DNA from: Paraburkholderia sp. CNPSo 3272
Lineage (GTDB): Bacteria; Pseudomonadota; Gammaproteobacteria; Burkholderiales; Burkholderiaceae
Direction of reading: 5' to 3'
NCBI RefSeq assembly: GCF_024206495.1
Contig: NZ_JAMBPQ010000037.1
Location: forward strand, 1 to 64,000
DNA: 64,000 nt
Shown here: piece after piece, positions 56,661 through 64,000 of the stretch
Numbering within the stretch: position 1 is the stretch's first letter
How the letters are laid out: each line of letters starts with the position of its first letter
Program-made: the position numbers and the translations under genes
The notes under the pieces: model-generated
What the model was told of the DNA's origin: nothing
What the model saw: only the letters and a program-made list of their open reading frames with translations
Databases searched by the model: none

Positions 56661-57458
56661 CTAGCCGTTGGCCTTCGCCACCGCGCGCGCCGCGAGCACC
56701 GGTATCAGGTGCGCGCGATACGCCGCGCTCGCGTGCAGATCGGTGTTGAGGTCGTCGGCGGGCATCTTGACCGCGCGCGCGGCTTCGGGCGCGAAGTTCG
56801 TCTTCAGTGCGCTTTCCAGCGCACCCGCGCGAAATACCGAAGGCCCGGCGCCCGTGACTGCCACACGCACTTCCCCGGGGTACTTCGCGACGAACACGCC
56901 CGCGAGCGCGAAGTGCGAGGCCGGATTGCGAAACTTCTCGTAGGCCGCGCGTTCCGGCACCTGGAATTCGACGGACACGATCAGCTCGTCGGGTTCCAGC
57001 GCTGTTTCGTACATGCCGAGGAAGAAGTCGTCCGCTGCGATGCGTCGCCGGTCCGTCACCACCGTCGCATTCAGCGCGAGCACCGCCGCCGGATAGTCGG
57101 CGGCCGGATCGTCGTTCGCGAGCGAGCCGCCCAGCGTGCCGAGCGCACGCACCTGGCGGTCGCCGATCATGCCCGCGAGGTCCGCGAGCGCCGGCAGCGT
57201 GTCGCGGATCTGCGCGTTTTCGGCGACGTCGGCATGGCACACGGCCGCGCCCACCTTCACCACCTTGCCGTCCACCTGCACGGCTTTCAGCTCGGGAATG
57301 CGCGTAACGTCCACGAGCATGGTGGGCTGGGCGAGCCGCAGCTTCATCGCCGCGAGCAGGCTCTGGCCGCCGCCCAGGAATTTGGCGTCGGCGTCGGCCG
57401 CGAGGGCTTTCACGGCGCCTTGCGCGTCGCTCGCGCGCTGATAGTCGAATGCGTACAT
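56661..57458 (-). CDS. coxM: CoxM-type FAD-binding subunit
   Basis: Medium subunit of the molybdenum hydroxylase, 265 residues, carrying FAD that passes electrons onward. The FAD-binding segments AKFLGGGQSLLAAMKLRLAQP (about 24-44) and TLGGSLANDDPAADYPA (about 108-124) are present. The ATG at 57458 (MYAFDYQRASDAQGAVKAL) follows GGAGGCG; a longer frame lacks a ribosome site. It starts 13 bp after the coxL stop. Confidence 0.94.
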   Translation of the reverse strand: MYAFDYQRASDAQGAVKALAADADAKFLGGGQSLLAAMKLRLAQPTMLVDVTRIPELKAVQVDGKVVKVGAAVCHADVAENAQIRDTLPALADLAGMIGDRQVRALGTLGGSLANDDPAADYPAAVLALNATVVTDRRRIAADDFFLGMYETALEPDELIVSVEFQVPERAAYEKFRNPASHFALAGVFVAKYPGEVRVAVTGAGPSVFRAGALESALKTNFAPEAARAVKMPADDLNTDLHASAAYRAHLIPVLAARAVAKANG

Positions 57459-57471
57459 GGAGCGCCTCCGC

Positions 57472-59862
57472 TCAAGGTTGTGAAGGGGCCTGCGCGGCCT
57501 GGATCGCTTGCCATACACGATGCGGCGTGGCCGGCATCTGCAGGTCTTTCACGCCCAGGGAGCTGAGTGCATCCAGGATCGCGTTGATGACGGCGGGCGG
57601 CGAGCCGATCGCACCGGCTTCGCCGCAGCCCTTCACGCCGAGCGGATTGTGCGTGCACGGCGTGCCTTTCGCGGTTTCGACCGTATAGGAAGGCACATCC
57701 GACGCATGCGGCATCGCGTAGTCCATGTACGAGCCCGAGAGCAGCTGGCCACTCTCCTTGTCGTACACGCACTGTTCGAGCATCGCCTGGCCGATGCCCT
57801 GGCCGAGACCCCCATGCACCTGGCCTTCGACGATCATCGGGTTGATGACGTTGCCGAAATCGTCCACCGCGGTGAAGCGTTCGATGCGCGTCTCGCCCGT
57901 CTCGGGATCGACTTCGACTTCGCAGAGATACGCGCCCGACGGATAGGTGAAGTTGGTCGGATCGTAGAACGCGCTTTCGTCGAGGCCGGGTTCCAGCGTC
58001 TCCAGCGGATAGTTGTGCGGCACATAGGCGGCGAGCGAAATTTCCGCGAAGGTCTTCGTGCGGTCGGTGCCCGCCACGCGGAACACGCCGTCGGCGAACT
58101 CGATGTCCTCCTTGCCCGCTTCGAGCATGTGCGCGGCGATCTTCTTCGCCTTTGCCTCGATCTTGTCGAGCGCTTTCATGATGGCCGAGCCGCCCACCGC
58201 GATCGAGCGCGAGCCATAGGTGCCCATGCCGAACGGAATGCGGCCCGTGTCGCCGTGCACGATCTCGACCTGTTCGATCGGCACGCCGAGGCGATCGGCC
58301 ACGACCTGCGCGAAGGTCGTCTCGTGGCCCTGGCCGTGGCTGTGCGAGCCCGTGAACACGGTGACGGAACCGGTCGGGTTCACGCGGACCTCGCCGGCTT
58401 CGAAGAGGCCCGCGCGCGCGCCGAGCGCACCCGCGATGTTCGACGGCGCGAGCCCGCATGCCTCGATGTAGCACGAGTAGCCGAGGCCGCGCAGTTTCCC
58501 CTGCGCCTTCGATGCGTCGCGGCGTGTGGCGAAGCCCTTCACGTCGGCGAGTTCGAGCGCGCGCGCGAGGCACGCTTCGTAGTCGCCCGTGTCGTAGGTG
58601 AGGCCGACGGGCGTGGCATACGGGAAGCTCGTGATGAAGTTGCGGCGGCGGATTTCGGCCGGGTCGATGTTCATCTCGCGCGCGGCTGTTTCCACCAGAC
58701 GCTCGACCACGTAGGTCGCTTCCGGGCGTCCCGCCCCGCGGTACGCATCCACGGGCACCGTGTTGGTGAACACGGCCTTCACCTCGGCGTAGATCGCGGG
58801 CGTGGTGTACTGGCCCGCGAGCAGCGTGGCGTACAGGATGGTCGGCACGCTCGAGGCGAACGTCGAGAGATACGCGCCCATGTTCGCCGTGGTGTGCACA
58901 CGCATGGCGAGGAACTTGCCGTCCTTGTCGAGCGCGAGCTCGGCTTTGGTCACGTGGTCGCGGCCGTGCGCATCGGAAACAAAGGACTCCGATCGTTCGG
59001 CGGTCCACTTCACCGGACGGCGGATCTTCTTCGCGGCCCACGTGAGCGCGACATCTTCGGCATACAGAAAGATCTTCGAGCCGAAGCCGCCGCCCACGTC
59101 GGGCGCGACGATGCGCAGCTTCGTTTCCGGCAGCCCGAGCACGAACGCGGCCATCAGCAGCCGCTCGACGTGCGGGTTCTGGTTCGCCACGTACACGGTT
59201 GAGGTGTCGTCGTATTGCGAGTAGCTCGCGTTGACGGCGCGCGGCTCGATGGCGTTTGGTATCAGCCGGTTGTTGACGATGTCGAGTGTCGTCACGTGTG
59301 CGGCCTGCGCGAAGGCGGCGTCGGTCGCCGCCTTGTCGCCGTGGCCCCACGTGTAGCAGGTGTTGTTCGGCACACCGTCGTGCACGAGCGGCTGGCCGGC
59401 GTCGGCGGCGTGCGCGGTGTCGACGGCGGCGGGCAGCTCTTCGTAGTCGACCTCGATCAGTTCGGCGCCATCCTTCGCGGCCTTGACCGAATCGGCGATC
59501 ACGAGCGCGACCTGGTCGCCCACGTGGCGCGCTTTCTCGTGCGCGATCACGGGATGCGGCGGCTCGTTCATGGGCGTGCCGTCGATGCTGTGGATGAGCC
59601 AGCCGCACGGCAGGCCGCCCACGTTTTCCGCCGCGAGGTCCGCGCCGGTGAAGACGGCCACGACGCCGGGCGAGGCCTTCGCGGCGTCGATGTCGATGCG
59701 CTTGATGCGCGCATGGGCGTGCGGCGAGCGCACGAACACGGCGTAGGTCTGTGCGGGCAGCACGACGTCGTCGGTGTACTGGCCGACGCCGGTGAGGAAG
59801 CGGAAGTCTTCCTTGCGCTTGACGCTCGCGCCGATCATGCGATTGGTTTCGGGTGCGTTCAT
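57472..59862 (-). CDS. coxL: Molybdenum hydroxylase large subunit, CoxL form II
   Basis: Large subunit of the xanthine oxidase family that holds the molybdenum cofactor, 796 residues. The active-site loop reads AYRGAGR at 373-379, the mark of form II (putative) CoxL; true CO dehydrogenase (form I) has AYRCSFR with a catalytic Cys. The conserved Glu748 (GCGEAGAIGSPPAV) is present. So the cluster may act on a substrate other than CO. The ATG at 59862 (MNAPETNRMIGASVKRKEDF) is 14 bp after the coxS stop. Confidence 0.95.
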   Translation of the reverse strand: MNAPETNRMIGASVKRKEDFRFLTGVGQYTDDVVLPAQTYAVFVRSPHAHARIKRIDIDAAKASPGVVAVFTGADLAAENVGGLPCGWLIHSIDGTPMNEPPHPVIAHEKARHVGDQVALVIADSVKAAKDGAELIEVDYEELPAAVDTAHAADAGQPLVHDGVPNNTCYTWGHGDKAATDAAFAQAAHVTTLDIVNNRLIPNAIEPRAVNASYSQYDDTSTVYVANQNPHVERLLMAAFVLGLPETKLRIVAPDVGGGFGSKIFLYAEDVALTWAAKKIRRPVKWTAERSESFVSDAHGRDHVTKAELALDKDGKFLAMRVHTTANMGAYLSTFASSVPTILYATLLAGQYTTPAIYAEVKAVFTNTVPVDAYRGAGRPEATYVVERLVETAAREMNIDPAEIRRRNFITSFPYATPVGLTYDTGDYEACLARALELADVKGFATRRDASKAQGKLRGLGYSCYIEACGLAPSNIAGALGARAGLFEAGEVRVNPTGSVTVFTGSHSHGQGHETTFAQVVADRLGVPIEQVEIVHGDTGRIPFGMGTYGSRSIAVGGSAIMKALDKIEAKAKKIAAHMLEAGKEDIEFADGVFRVAGTDRTKTFAEISLAAYVPHNYPLETLEPGLDESAFYDPTNFTYPSGAYLCEVEVDPETGETRIERFTAVDDFGNVINPMIVEGQVHGGLGQGIGQAMLEQCVYDKESGQLLSGSYMDYAMPHASDVPSYTVETAKGTPCTHNPLGVKGCGEAGAIGSPPAVINAILDALSSLGVKDLQMPATPHRVWQAIQAAQAPSQP

Positions 59863-59876
59863 GGTGGCCTCCCGAG

Positions 59877-60374
59877 TCACGCGGTCGTGGCGGCAGCGGG
59901 GGCGCCCGCGCGCATTGCCTGCGCGCCTGCGGCCACGGCCTTCACGATGTTGTGATAGCCCGTACAGCGGCAGAAGTTGCCGTCGAGTTCTTTGCGTATG
60001 TCGTCTTCCGTGAGGTCGGGCCTGGCGGCGGCGAGGGCGGTCGCGCACATCACCATGCCGGGCGTGCAGAAACCGCATTGGAGGCCGTGGCATTCGCGGA
60101 ACGCGGCCTGCATAGGATGCAGCTCGCCATTTTTCGCGAGGCCTTCGATCGTCGTCACCTCCATGCCGTCGCACTGCACCGCTAGCTGGTTGCACGACTT
60201 GATCGCGCGGCCGTTCAGGTGGACAGTGCAGGCCCCGCATTGCGCGGTGTCGCAGCCGACGTGCGTGCCGGTGAGACGCTGCTGTTCGCGCAGGAACTGG
60301 ACGAGGAGCGTGTGAGGTTCGACCTCGGCGGTCACGGGCGCGCCGTTGACCGTGAGGCTAATACTGATCGCCAT
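59877..60374 (-). CDS. coxS: CoxS-type iron-sulfur subunit
   Basis: Small subunit with two [2Fe-2S] clusters, 165 residues. The plant-type ferredoxin domain supplies Cys41, Cys46, Cys49 and Cys61; the helical domain supplies Cys100, Cys103, Cys135 and Cys137. It starts MAISISLTVNGAPVTAEVEP and ends in an Ala-rich tail. It is first in the coxS-coxL-coxM-coxD-coxE-coxG-xdhC cluster, so the promoter should lie in the 450 bp upstream. Confidence 0.96.
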   Translation of the reverse strand: MAISISLTVNGAPVTAEVEPHTLLVQFLREQQRLTGTHVGCDTAQCGACTVHLNGRAIKSCNQLAVQCDGMEVTTIEGLAKNGELHPMQAAFRECHGLQCGFCTPGMVMCATALAAARPDLTEDDIRKELDGNFCRCTGYHNIVKAVAAGAQAMRAGAPAAATTA

Positions 60375-60730
60375 TGATTTGTCTCCAATGTCGACCGGAG
60401 CACGGCGCTGCGTGTGGCTCCGGTCCCATGCCAGATGATGGGATAGAGACCTGCCTGGGCCCGCTTTTTTACACTGAATCGACCGCCATAACCGCCCGCA
60501 GTAAAACTCGCCCGTCTAACGCATTGCGCCTCTTTCGCGCGCAACACACGGCGCCACGCAAACGACGCGGGGCGCTTCGGGCGGATCGAACGATTGCGGG
60601 TGGAGCGGAATCTGGGTCCGGCTGGTGCCTTGCTGTTCAGTGAAGCCTGGGGGTGACGCCCGGACAGTAAAGCACAATTTCCCGAATTTCGCTGCGCGGG
60701 GTTTTACCCTCCAGAATGCTTGCGGCGTGC
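60375..60730. other. Region upstream of coxS
   Basis: About 356 bp without a gene. It holds an inverted repeat ACCGGAGC/GCTCCGGT (60394-60401 and 60417-60424) 20 bp before the coxS start and a T-run at 60464-60471. I could not identify a clear -10/-35 pair or a sigma-54 site. Confidence 0.5.
60394..60424. repeat. Inverted repeat ahead of coxS
   Basis: Eight-bp perfect arms (ACCGGAGC and GCTCCGGT), 23 bp centre to centre or about two DNA turns, with further pairing CAC/GTG just inside. It lies within the likely leader of coxS and could be an operator or leader hairpin. Confidence 0.45.
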
Positions 60731-60772
60731 GAAAAAAAACGGCCCGCCTCGATGACTCGGGGGCGGGCCGTT
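60731..60772 (-). terminator. Intrinsic terminator of the APC permease gene
   Basis: ACGGCCCGCC (60739-60748) pairs with GGCGGGCCGT (60762-60771), and on the minus strand a run of eight T residues follows. It separates the permease from the cox cluster. Confidence 0.9.
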
Positions 60773-60825
60773 GCGTTGCAGTGCAGCGATCGGGGGATCG
60801 AAGCGCCGCGAACTTTACGCAAGCA

Positions 60826-62244
60826 TCAGTCGTGATGCACGCGCTGGTGCGGTGCGTGCGCGAGACGCGAATGGCGACGCGAATAGCCGAAGTAGACGAT
60901 GAGACCGAACGCGGTCCAGACCAGGAACGCGACCCACGTGAGCGGCTGAAGGTTGATCATCAGGAACAGGCATGAGCCCACCGCGAGAATCGGCACCACG
61001 GGCACGCCCGGGCAGCGGAACGCGCGCGGCAGGTGCGGGTGCGTGCGGCGCAATACGAGCACGGCGATCGACACCATCGAGAAGGCGGCGAGCGTGCCGA
61101 TGTTGATCAGCTCGGCGAGCACGTTCAGCGGCACGAGCGCGCCGATCAGACCAAAGAAAATGCCGACGAGCCAGGTCGTGAAGAACGGCGTGGCGAAGCG
61201 CGGATGGACCTTCGAGAGCTTCGCGGGCAAGAGCCCGTCGCGCGACATCGCGTAGATGATGCGGGTCTGGCCGTAGCTCATCACGAGGATCACGGTGAGC
61301 ATGCCGAGCACGGCGCCCAGATCGATGAAGCCCGCAACCCAGTTTTCGCCCACCGCCTGCAGCGCGAACGAAACCGGGTGGCCGACGTGGGCGAAGCGCG
61401 GCGAGGGCACGATACCGGTCACGACCGCCGCCACGGCGACGTAGAGCACCGCGCACACGGCGAGCGAGGCGATGATGCCGATGGGCAGGTCGCGCTTGGG
61501 ATTCTTCACTTCCTCGGCGGCGGAAGACACCGAGTCGAAGCCGATGAACGCGAAGAACATCACGGCCGCGGCGCCGAACACGCCGCGCCAGCCGTTGGGC
61601 ATGAACGGATGCCAGTTCGCGGGGGTGACGTGGAACACGCCCACGGCGATCACGAGCAGCACCACGGTCACCTTGATCGCCACCATGATGTTGTTGATGC
61701 GCGTGGATTCGCGCACGCCCACGGAAAGCAGCCCCGTGATCGCCATCATCACGAGGAAGGCGGGCAGGTTCAATAGCGTGTGCACGCCGGGCACGGCCCC
61801 GGGCGCGGCCGAGAGCGCGGCCGGCAGCGTGAGGCCGAAGCCGGAAAGCAGCGACTGCAGGTAGCCTGACCAGCCCACCGAGACCGCGGAGGTGGCGAGC
61901 CCGTACTCGAGCATCAGGTCCCAGCCGATCACCCACGCGGCCAGCTCGCCGAGCGTCGCGTACGAATAGGTGTAGATCGAGCCGGCAACGGGAATGGTCG
62001 AGGCGAACTCGGCGTACGCGAGCGCGGCGAAGCAGCAGGCCACGGCCGCGATCAGGAACGAAACCATGAGCGCCGGGCCGGCTTGCACGGCGCCCGTGCC
62101 GGTCAGCACGAAAATACCGGTGCCGATGATCGCGCCGATGCCGAGAAAGGTGAGGTCGAGCGCGCCGAGTGCTTTTTTCAGGCCGGCGCCCTGGGCGCTC
62201 GCCTGCAACATGTGCTCGACGTTCTTCTTGCGAAAGAGGGACAT
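60826..62244 (-). CDS. APC-family amino acid permease
   Basis: A 472-residue inner-membrane transporter with about 12 membrane segments, of the APC superfamily cationic amino-acid type (YfnA/CAT-like). The family motif GLGIGAIIGTGIF appears as FLGIGAIIGTGIFVLTGTGA near residue 33, and FFAFIGFDSVSSAAEEVKNPKRDLP near 230 is typical. Substrate is unknown. The ATG is at 62244. It is upstream of the cox cluster on the same strand but ended by its own terminator. Confidence 0.93.
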   Translation of the reverse strand: MSLFRKKNVEHMLQASAQGAGLKKALGALDLTFLGIGAIIGTGIFVLTGTGAVQAGPALMVSFLIAAVACCFAALAYAEFASTIPVAGSIYTYSYATLGELAAWVIGWDLMLEYGLATSAVSVGWSGYLQSLLSGFGLTLPAALSAAPGAVPGVHTLLNLPAFLVMMAITGLLSVGVRESTRINNIMVAIKVTVVLLVIAVGVFHVTPANWHPFMPNGWRGVFGAAAVMFFAFIGFDSVSSAAEEVKNPKRDLPIGIIASLAVCAVLYVAVAAVVTGIVPSPRFAHVGHPVSFALQAVGENWVAGFIDLGAVLGMLTVILVMSYGQTRIIYAMSRDGLLPAKLSKVHPRFATPFFTTWLVGIFFGLIGALVPLNVLAELINIGTLAAFSMVSIAVLVLRRTHPHLPRAFRCPGVPVVPILAVGSCLFLMINLQPLTWVAFLVWTAFGLIVYFGYSRRHSRLAHAPHQRVHHD

Positions 62245-62547
62245 TTGGCGGGGAACTCCACGTAGAACGCGCGAAGGCGAGGAACTGGAGCCGTGGTTGA
62301 CCCACGCCCGCCTGCGCCGGCTTCGCGTGCCGGATGTCTTTGGGGGGAAACCCTAAATTTTAGCGGAAGTCGCGCGCGAGACCGGTCGAGCAGGGCGCAA
62401 ACGCTCGTTTGGCGCGGACGATTCCGCCGCCATCCGCGACGCCCGAGCGCGATCATTGCCTGGACCTGCGCAAACGGCGAAATTCGTTTCCGGACGAACG
62501 CGTTGTGGCGAGAAGGTCGCCTTGATGCCGCAGGGGGCGCCGCAGTC
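62245..62547. other. Spacer between response regulator and APC permease
   Basis: This 303-bp region lies between two minus-strand genes and must hold the permease promoter. I see no clear promoter hexamers, hairpin terminator for the regulator or coding frame. Confidence 0.45.
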
Positions 62548-63204
62548 TCAGGCGCTGACGGTAGGCGAGAGGTCGACGAGCCGGTTGCTCATCACATAGA
62601 AGGTCAGCTCGGCGTTGTTGGTGAGCTTCATCTTTTCGAGCAGGCGCGTGCGGTAGACGCTCACCGTCTTCACCGAAAGCGAGAGCGCGTGCGCGATGTC
62701 GGTGAGACGCTTGCCCGAGGCGAGCATGCACAGCGTCTGGTATTCGCGGTCGGAGAGCTTCTCGTGCGGCAGTTGCTCGCCGTCCACCAGCACGTAGTCG
62801 GCGAGCGCTTCGGCCATGGCCGGGCTCACGTACTTGCGGCCCGCCGCGACCTGCTGGATCGCGGCGATCATCTGCGCGGCGTCCACCGTCTTCGACAGAT
62901 AGCCGGCCGCGCCCGCCTTCAGCGCACGCACCGCGTATTGATCCTCGCGATACATCGAGAACATCAGCACCGGCACGCGCGGCGCCTTTTTCTTGGCGCG
63001 CTTGAGCACTTCCACGCCGTTCATGTCCGGCAGCGAGATGTCGAGCAGGACCACGTCGCACACATGCTTCGCGATCGCCGCGAGCGCCTCGGCGCCCGTT
63101 TGCGCCTCGATCACCTCCGCGGCAATACCGCGGTCGAGCAGCAACTGGCGAACGCCCTGGCGCACGACGGCGTGGTCGTCGACGAGCAGGATGCGATGGG
63201 TCAT
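62548..63204 (-). CDS. NarL/FixJ-type response regulator
   Basis: A 218-residue regulator with a receiver domain (phospho-acceptor Asp55 in VVLLDISLPDMNG, conserved Lys in YLSKTV) and a LuxR-type helix-turn-helix at about 150-205 (LSDREYQTLCMLASGKRLTDIAHALSLSVKTVSVYRTRLLEKM). The ATG at 63204 overlaps the kinase stop as ATGA (63201-63204), so they are a coupled pair. A longer frame through the kinase gene is not its N-terminus. Target genes are unknown. Confidence 0.93.
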   Translation of the reverse strand: MTHRILLVDDHAVVRQGVRQLLLDRGIAAEVIEAQTGAEALAAIAKHVCDVVLLDISLPDMNGVEVLKRAKKKAPRVPVLMFSMYREDQYAVRALKAGAAGYLSKTVDAAQMIAAIQQVAAGRKYVSPAMAEALADYVLVDGEQLPHEKLSDREYQTLCMLASGKRLTDIAHALSLSVKTVSVYRTRLLEKMKLTNNAELTFYVMSNRLVDLSPTVSA

Positions 63205-64000
63205 GAGCGGGCGCCTTCTTTGTTGAGGAGGGGAGAGGCGGAATGGGCCGCGACGAGCAGCGCGTCCCACGCGAAGCGCGCACGCACGGTCGTGCCGCGC
63301 GGAGCGGCTTCCTGCTGGGCGTCGTCGTGATGCGCGCGCGCGATGCCGCCCTTCACGGCGCGCAGCGAGCCGCCGAAGGCGGCGCAGCGCTCGCGCATGC
63401 CGGCGAGGCCGTAGTGGCCGGAGCGGCTCTCGAGCTTGCCGGCGTTGTCGTCGCCGTGAGCGCCTGGCAGGCCGCGGCGCGTGCGCGTTGCGACGCGCGC
63501 GAGGCCGATGCCGTCGTCGGCGATGGTGAGCGTGAGGTGGCGCGCCGTGCTTTCGAGCCGCACCTCGGCGCAGGTGGCCTGCGCGTGGCGCGCCACGTTG
63601 GCGAGCGCTTCCTGGGCGACGCGGAATACGGCGAGCGCGGCCTCGGCGGGCAGGCGGGCGAGGCGTGCGTCGCCGCTGGCGTCGGCTACGCGTGCGGCAA
63701 GGCCCGTGCGCGCCGCGAAGCTGTGCACCCACGACGAGAGCGCCGGCGCCAGGCCCGCGTCGAGATGCGGCGCGTGCAGGCCGTCGAGCACCTGGCGCAT
63801 CGCGCCAGTCGCGGCTTCGAGCGAGCGGGCGACGAGCGCGAGCGCCTGGGCGCACTGCGGCGGGGCGTCGGCGGGCAGCCAGGTGTGGACGTTGGCGAGC
63901 GCGAAGTGCGTAGCGGCGAGTTCCGCGCCGACGCTGTCGTGCAGATCGCGCGCGAGCCGGTGGCGTGCGGCTTCGTCGGCGTGAATGGACTGGGCGGCGC
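63201..64000 (-). CDS. NarX/UhpB-type sensor histidine kinase, 5' end beyond window
   Basis: C-terminal part of a HisKA_3/HATPase_c sensor kinase; 266 codons are visible and the frame is open at the right edge. The phospho-acceptor histidine sits in RDLHDSVGAELAA (coded about 63930-63950). The ATP-binding part has QEALANVARHAQA (N box), TIADDGIG and HYGLAGMRERC (G boxes). The input domain lies outside the window. Its stop overlaps the regulator start. An ATG at 63800 is internal, not the gene start. Confidence 0.9.
   Translation of the reverse strand, partial: AAQSIHADEAARHRLARDLHDSVGAELAATHFALANVHTWLPADAPPQCAQALALVARSLEAATGAMRQVLDGLHAPHLDAGLAPALSSWVHSFAARTGLAARVADASGDARLARLPAEAALAVFRVAQEALANVARHAQATCAEVRLESTARHLTLTIADDGIGLARVATRTRRGLPGAHGDDNAGKLESRSGHYGLAGMRERCAAFGGSLRAVKGGIARAHHDDAQQEAAPRGTTVRARFAWDALLVAAHSASPLLNKEGARS

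Noticed and set aside
57472..60240. 922-residue version of CoxL
   Set aside because: The upstream 126 codons cross coxS in another frame; the family start MNAPETNRM at 59862 is correct.
57472..60374. Genuine (form I) CO dehydrogenase
   Set aside because: The active-site loop is AYRGAGR and lacks the cysteine of AYRCSFR.
62548..63855. 435-residue version of the response regulator
   Set aside because: The first 217 codons overlap the kinase gene in another frame and are Arg/Ala shadow sequence; the receiver domain starts at 63204.

Overview
The window is chromosomal DNA of high G+C content. Its genes use G or C heavily at third codon positions, and nearly all of them are recognisable housekeeping or core-accessory genes of the family Burkholderiaceae. 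Gene content and order (mreBCD-mrdA opposite gatCAB, metXW, argB-slmA, hslVU-dksA, xerC-dapF-lpxL opposite metK) together with protein sequence point to Paraburkholderia or a close relative. This is inference; I could run no database search. I saw no rRNA, tRNA, CRISPR array, insertion sequence, prophage or integrase other than the housekeeping XerC.

Layout. 1-5.3 kb (minus): cell-shape operon mreB-mreC-mreD-mrdA, running off the left edge. 5.7-9.2 kb (plus): gatCAB amidotransferase. 9.3-11.1 kb: polyphosphate kinase 2 and exonuclease III. 11.1-15.6 kb (minus): metX-metW under a SAM-II riboswitch, then an AmpG-type permease and an M48 protease. 15.7-19.5 kb: HdeD-like protein, SlmA, HAD nucleotidase, ArgB and a small cysteine-rich protein. 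19.4-23.3 kb: a TPR/glycosyltransferase protein divergent from a RegB/RegA redox two-component pair. 23.3-32.7 kb (minus): HslU, HslV, DksA, a His-rich COG0523 GTPase with a Zur-box-like site, RlmI, XerC, a DUF484 protein, DapF and LpxL. 33-39 kb: MetK, a basic hypothetical protein, PhyH dioxygenase, DUF3185, aldo/keto reductase, fatty acid desaturase and a small membrane protein. 39.4-46.7 kb (minus): an MFS permease and a complete RND efflux operon. 47.3-52.6 kb: a small conserved protein, SrkA kinase, a DUF3857 transglutaminase-like protein, and an OFA-family antiporter with a 42-residue partner. 52.8-60.4 kb (minus): a seven-gene molybdenum hydroxylase cluster, coxS-coxL-coxM-coxD-coxE-coxG-xdhC, of the form II (AYRGAGR) type. 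60.8-64 kb (minus): an APC amino-acid permease and a NarL/NarX-type two-component system that runs off the right edge.

The sequence most worth a second look is regulatory RNA and DNA. The metX leader has an apparent SAM-II aptamer plus a precise alternative helix that could switch access to the ribosome binding site. The metK promoter region has a perfect 9-bp inverted repeat. A Zur-like palindrome precedes the COG0523 GTPase, next to a DksA that has lost three of its four zinc-ligand cysteines. A perfect 14-bp hairpin separates the structural and maturation genes of the cox cluster. A terminator-like hairpin sits inside the leader of a 70-residue conserved protein. No wholly new multi-gene system is evident; the protein-coding content is conventional.
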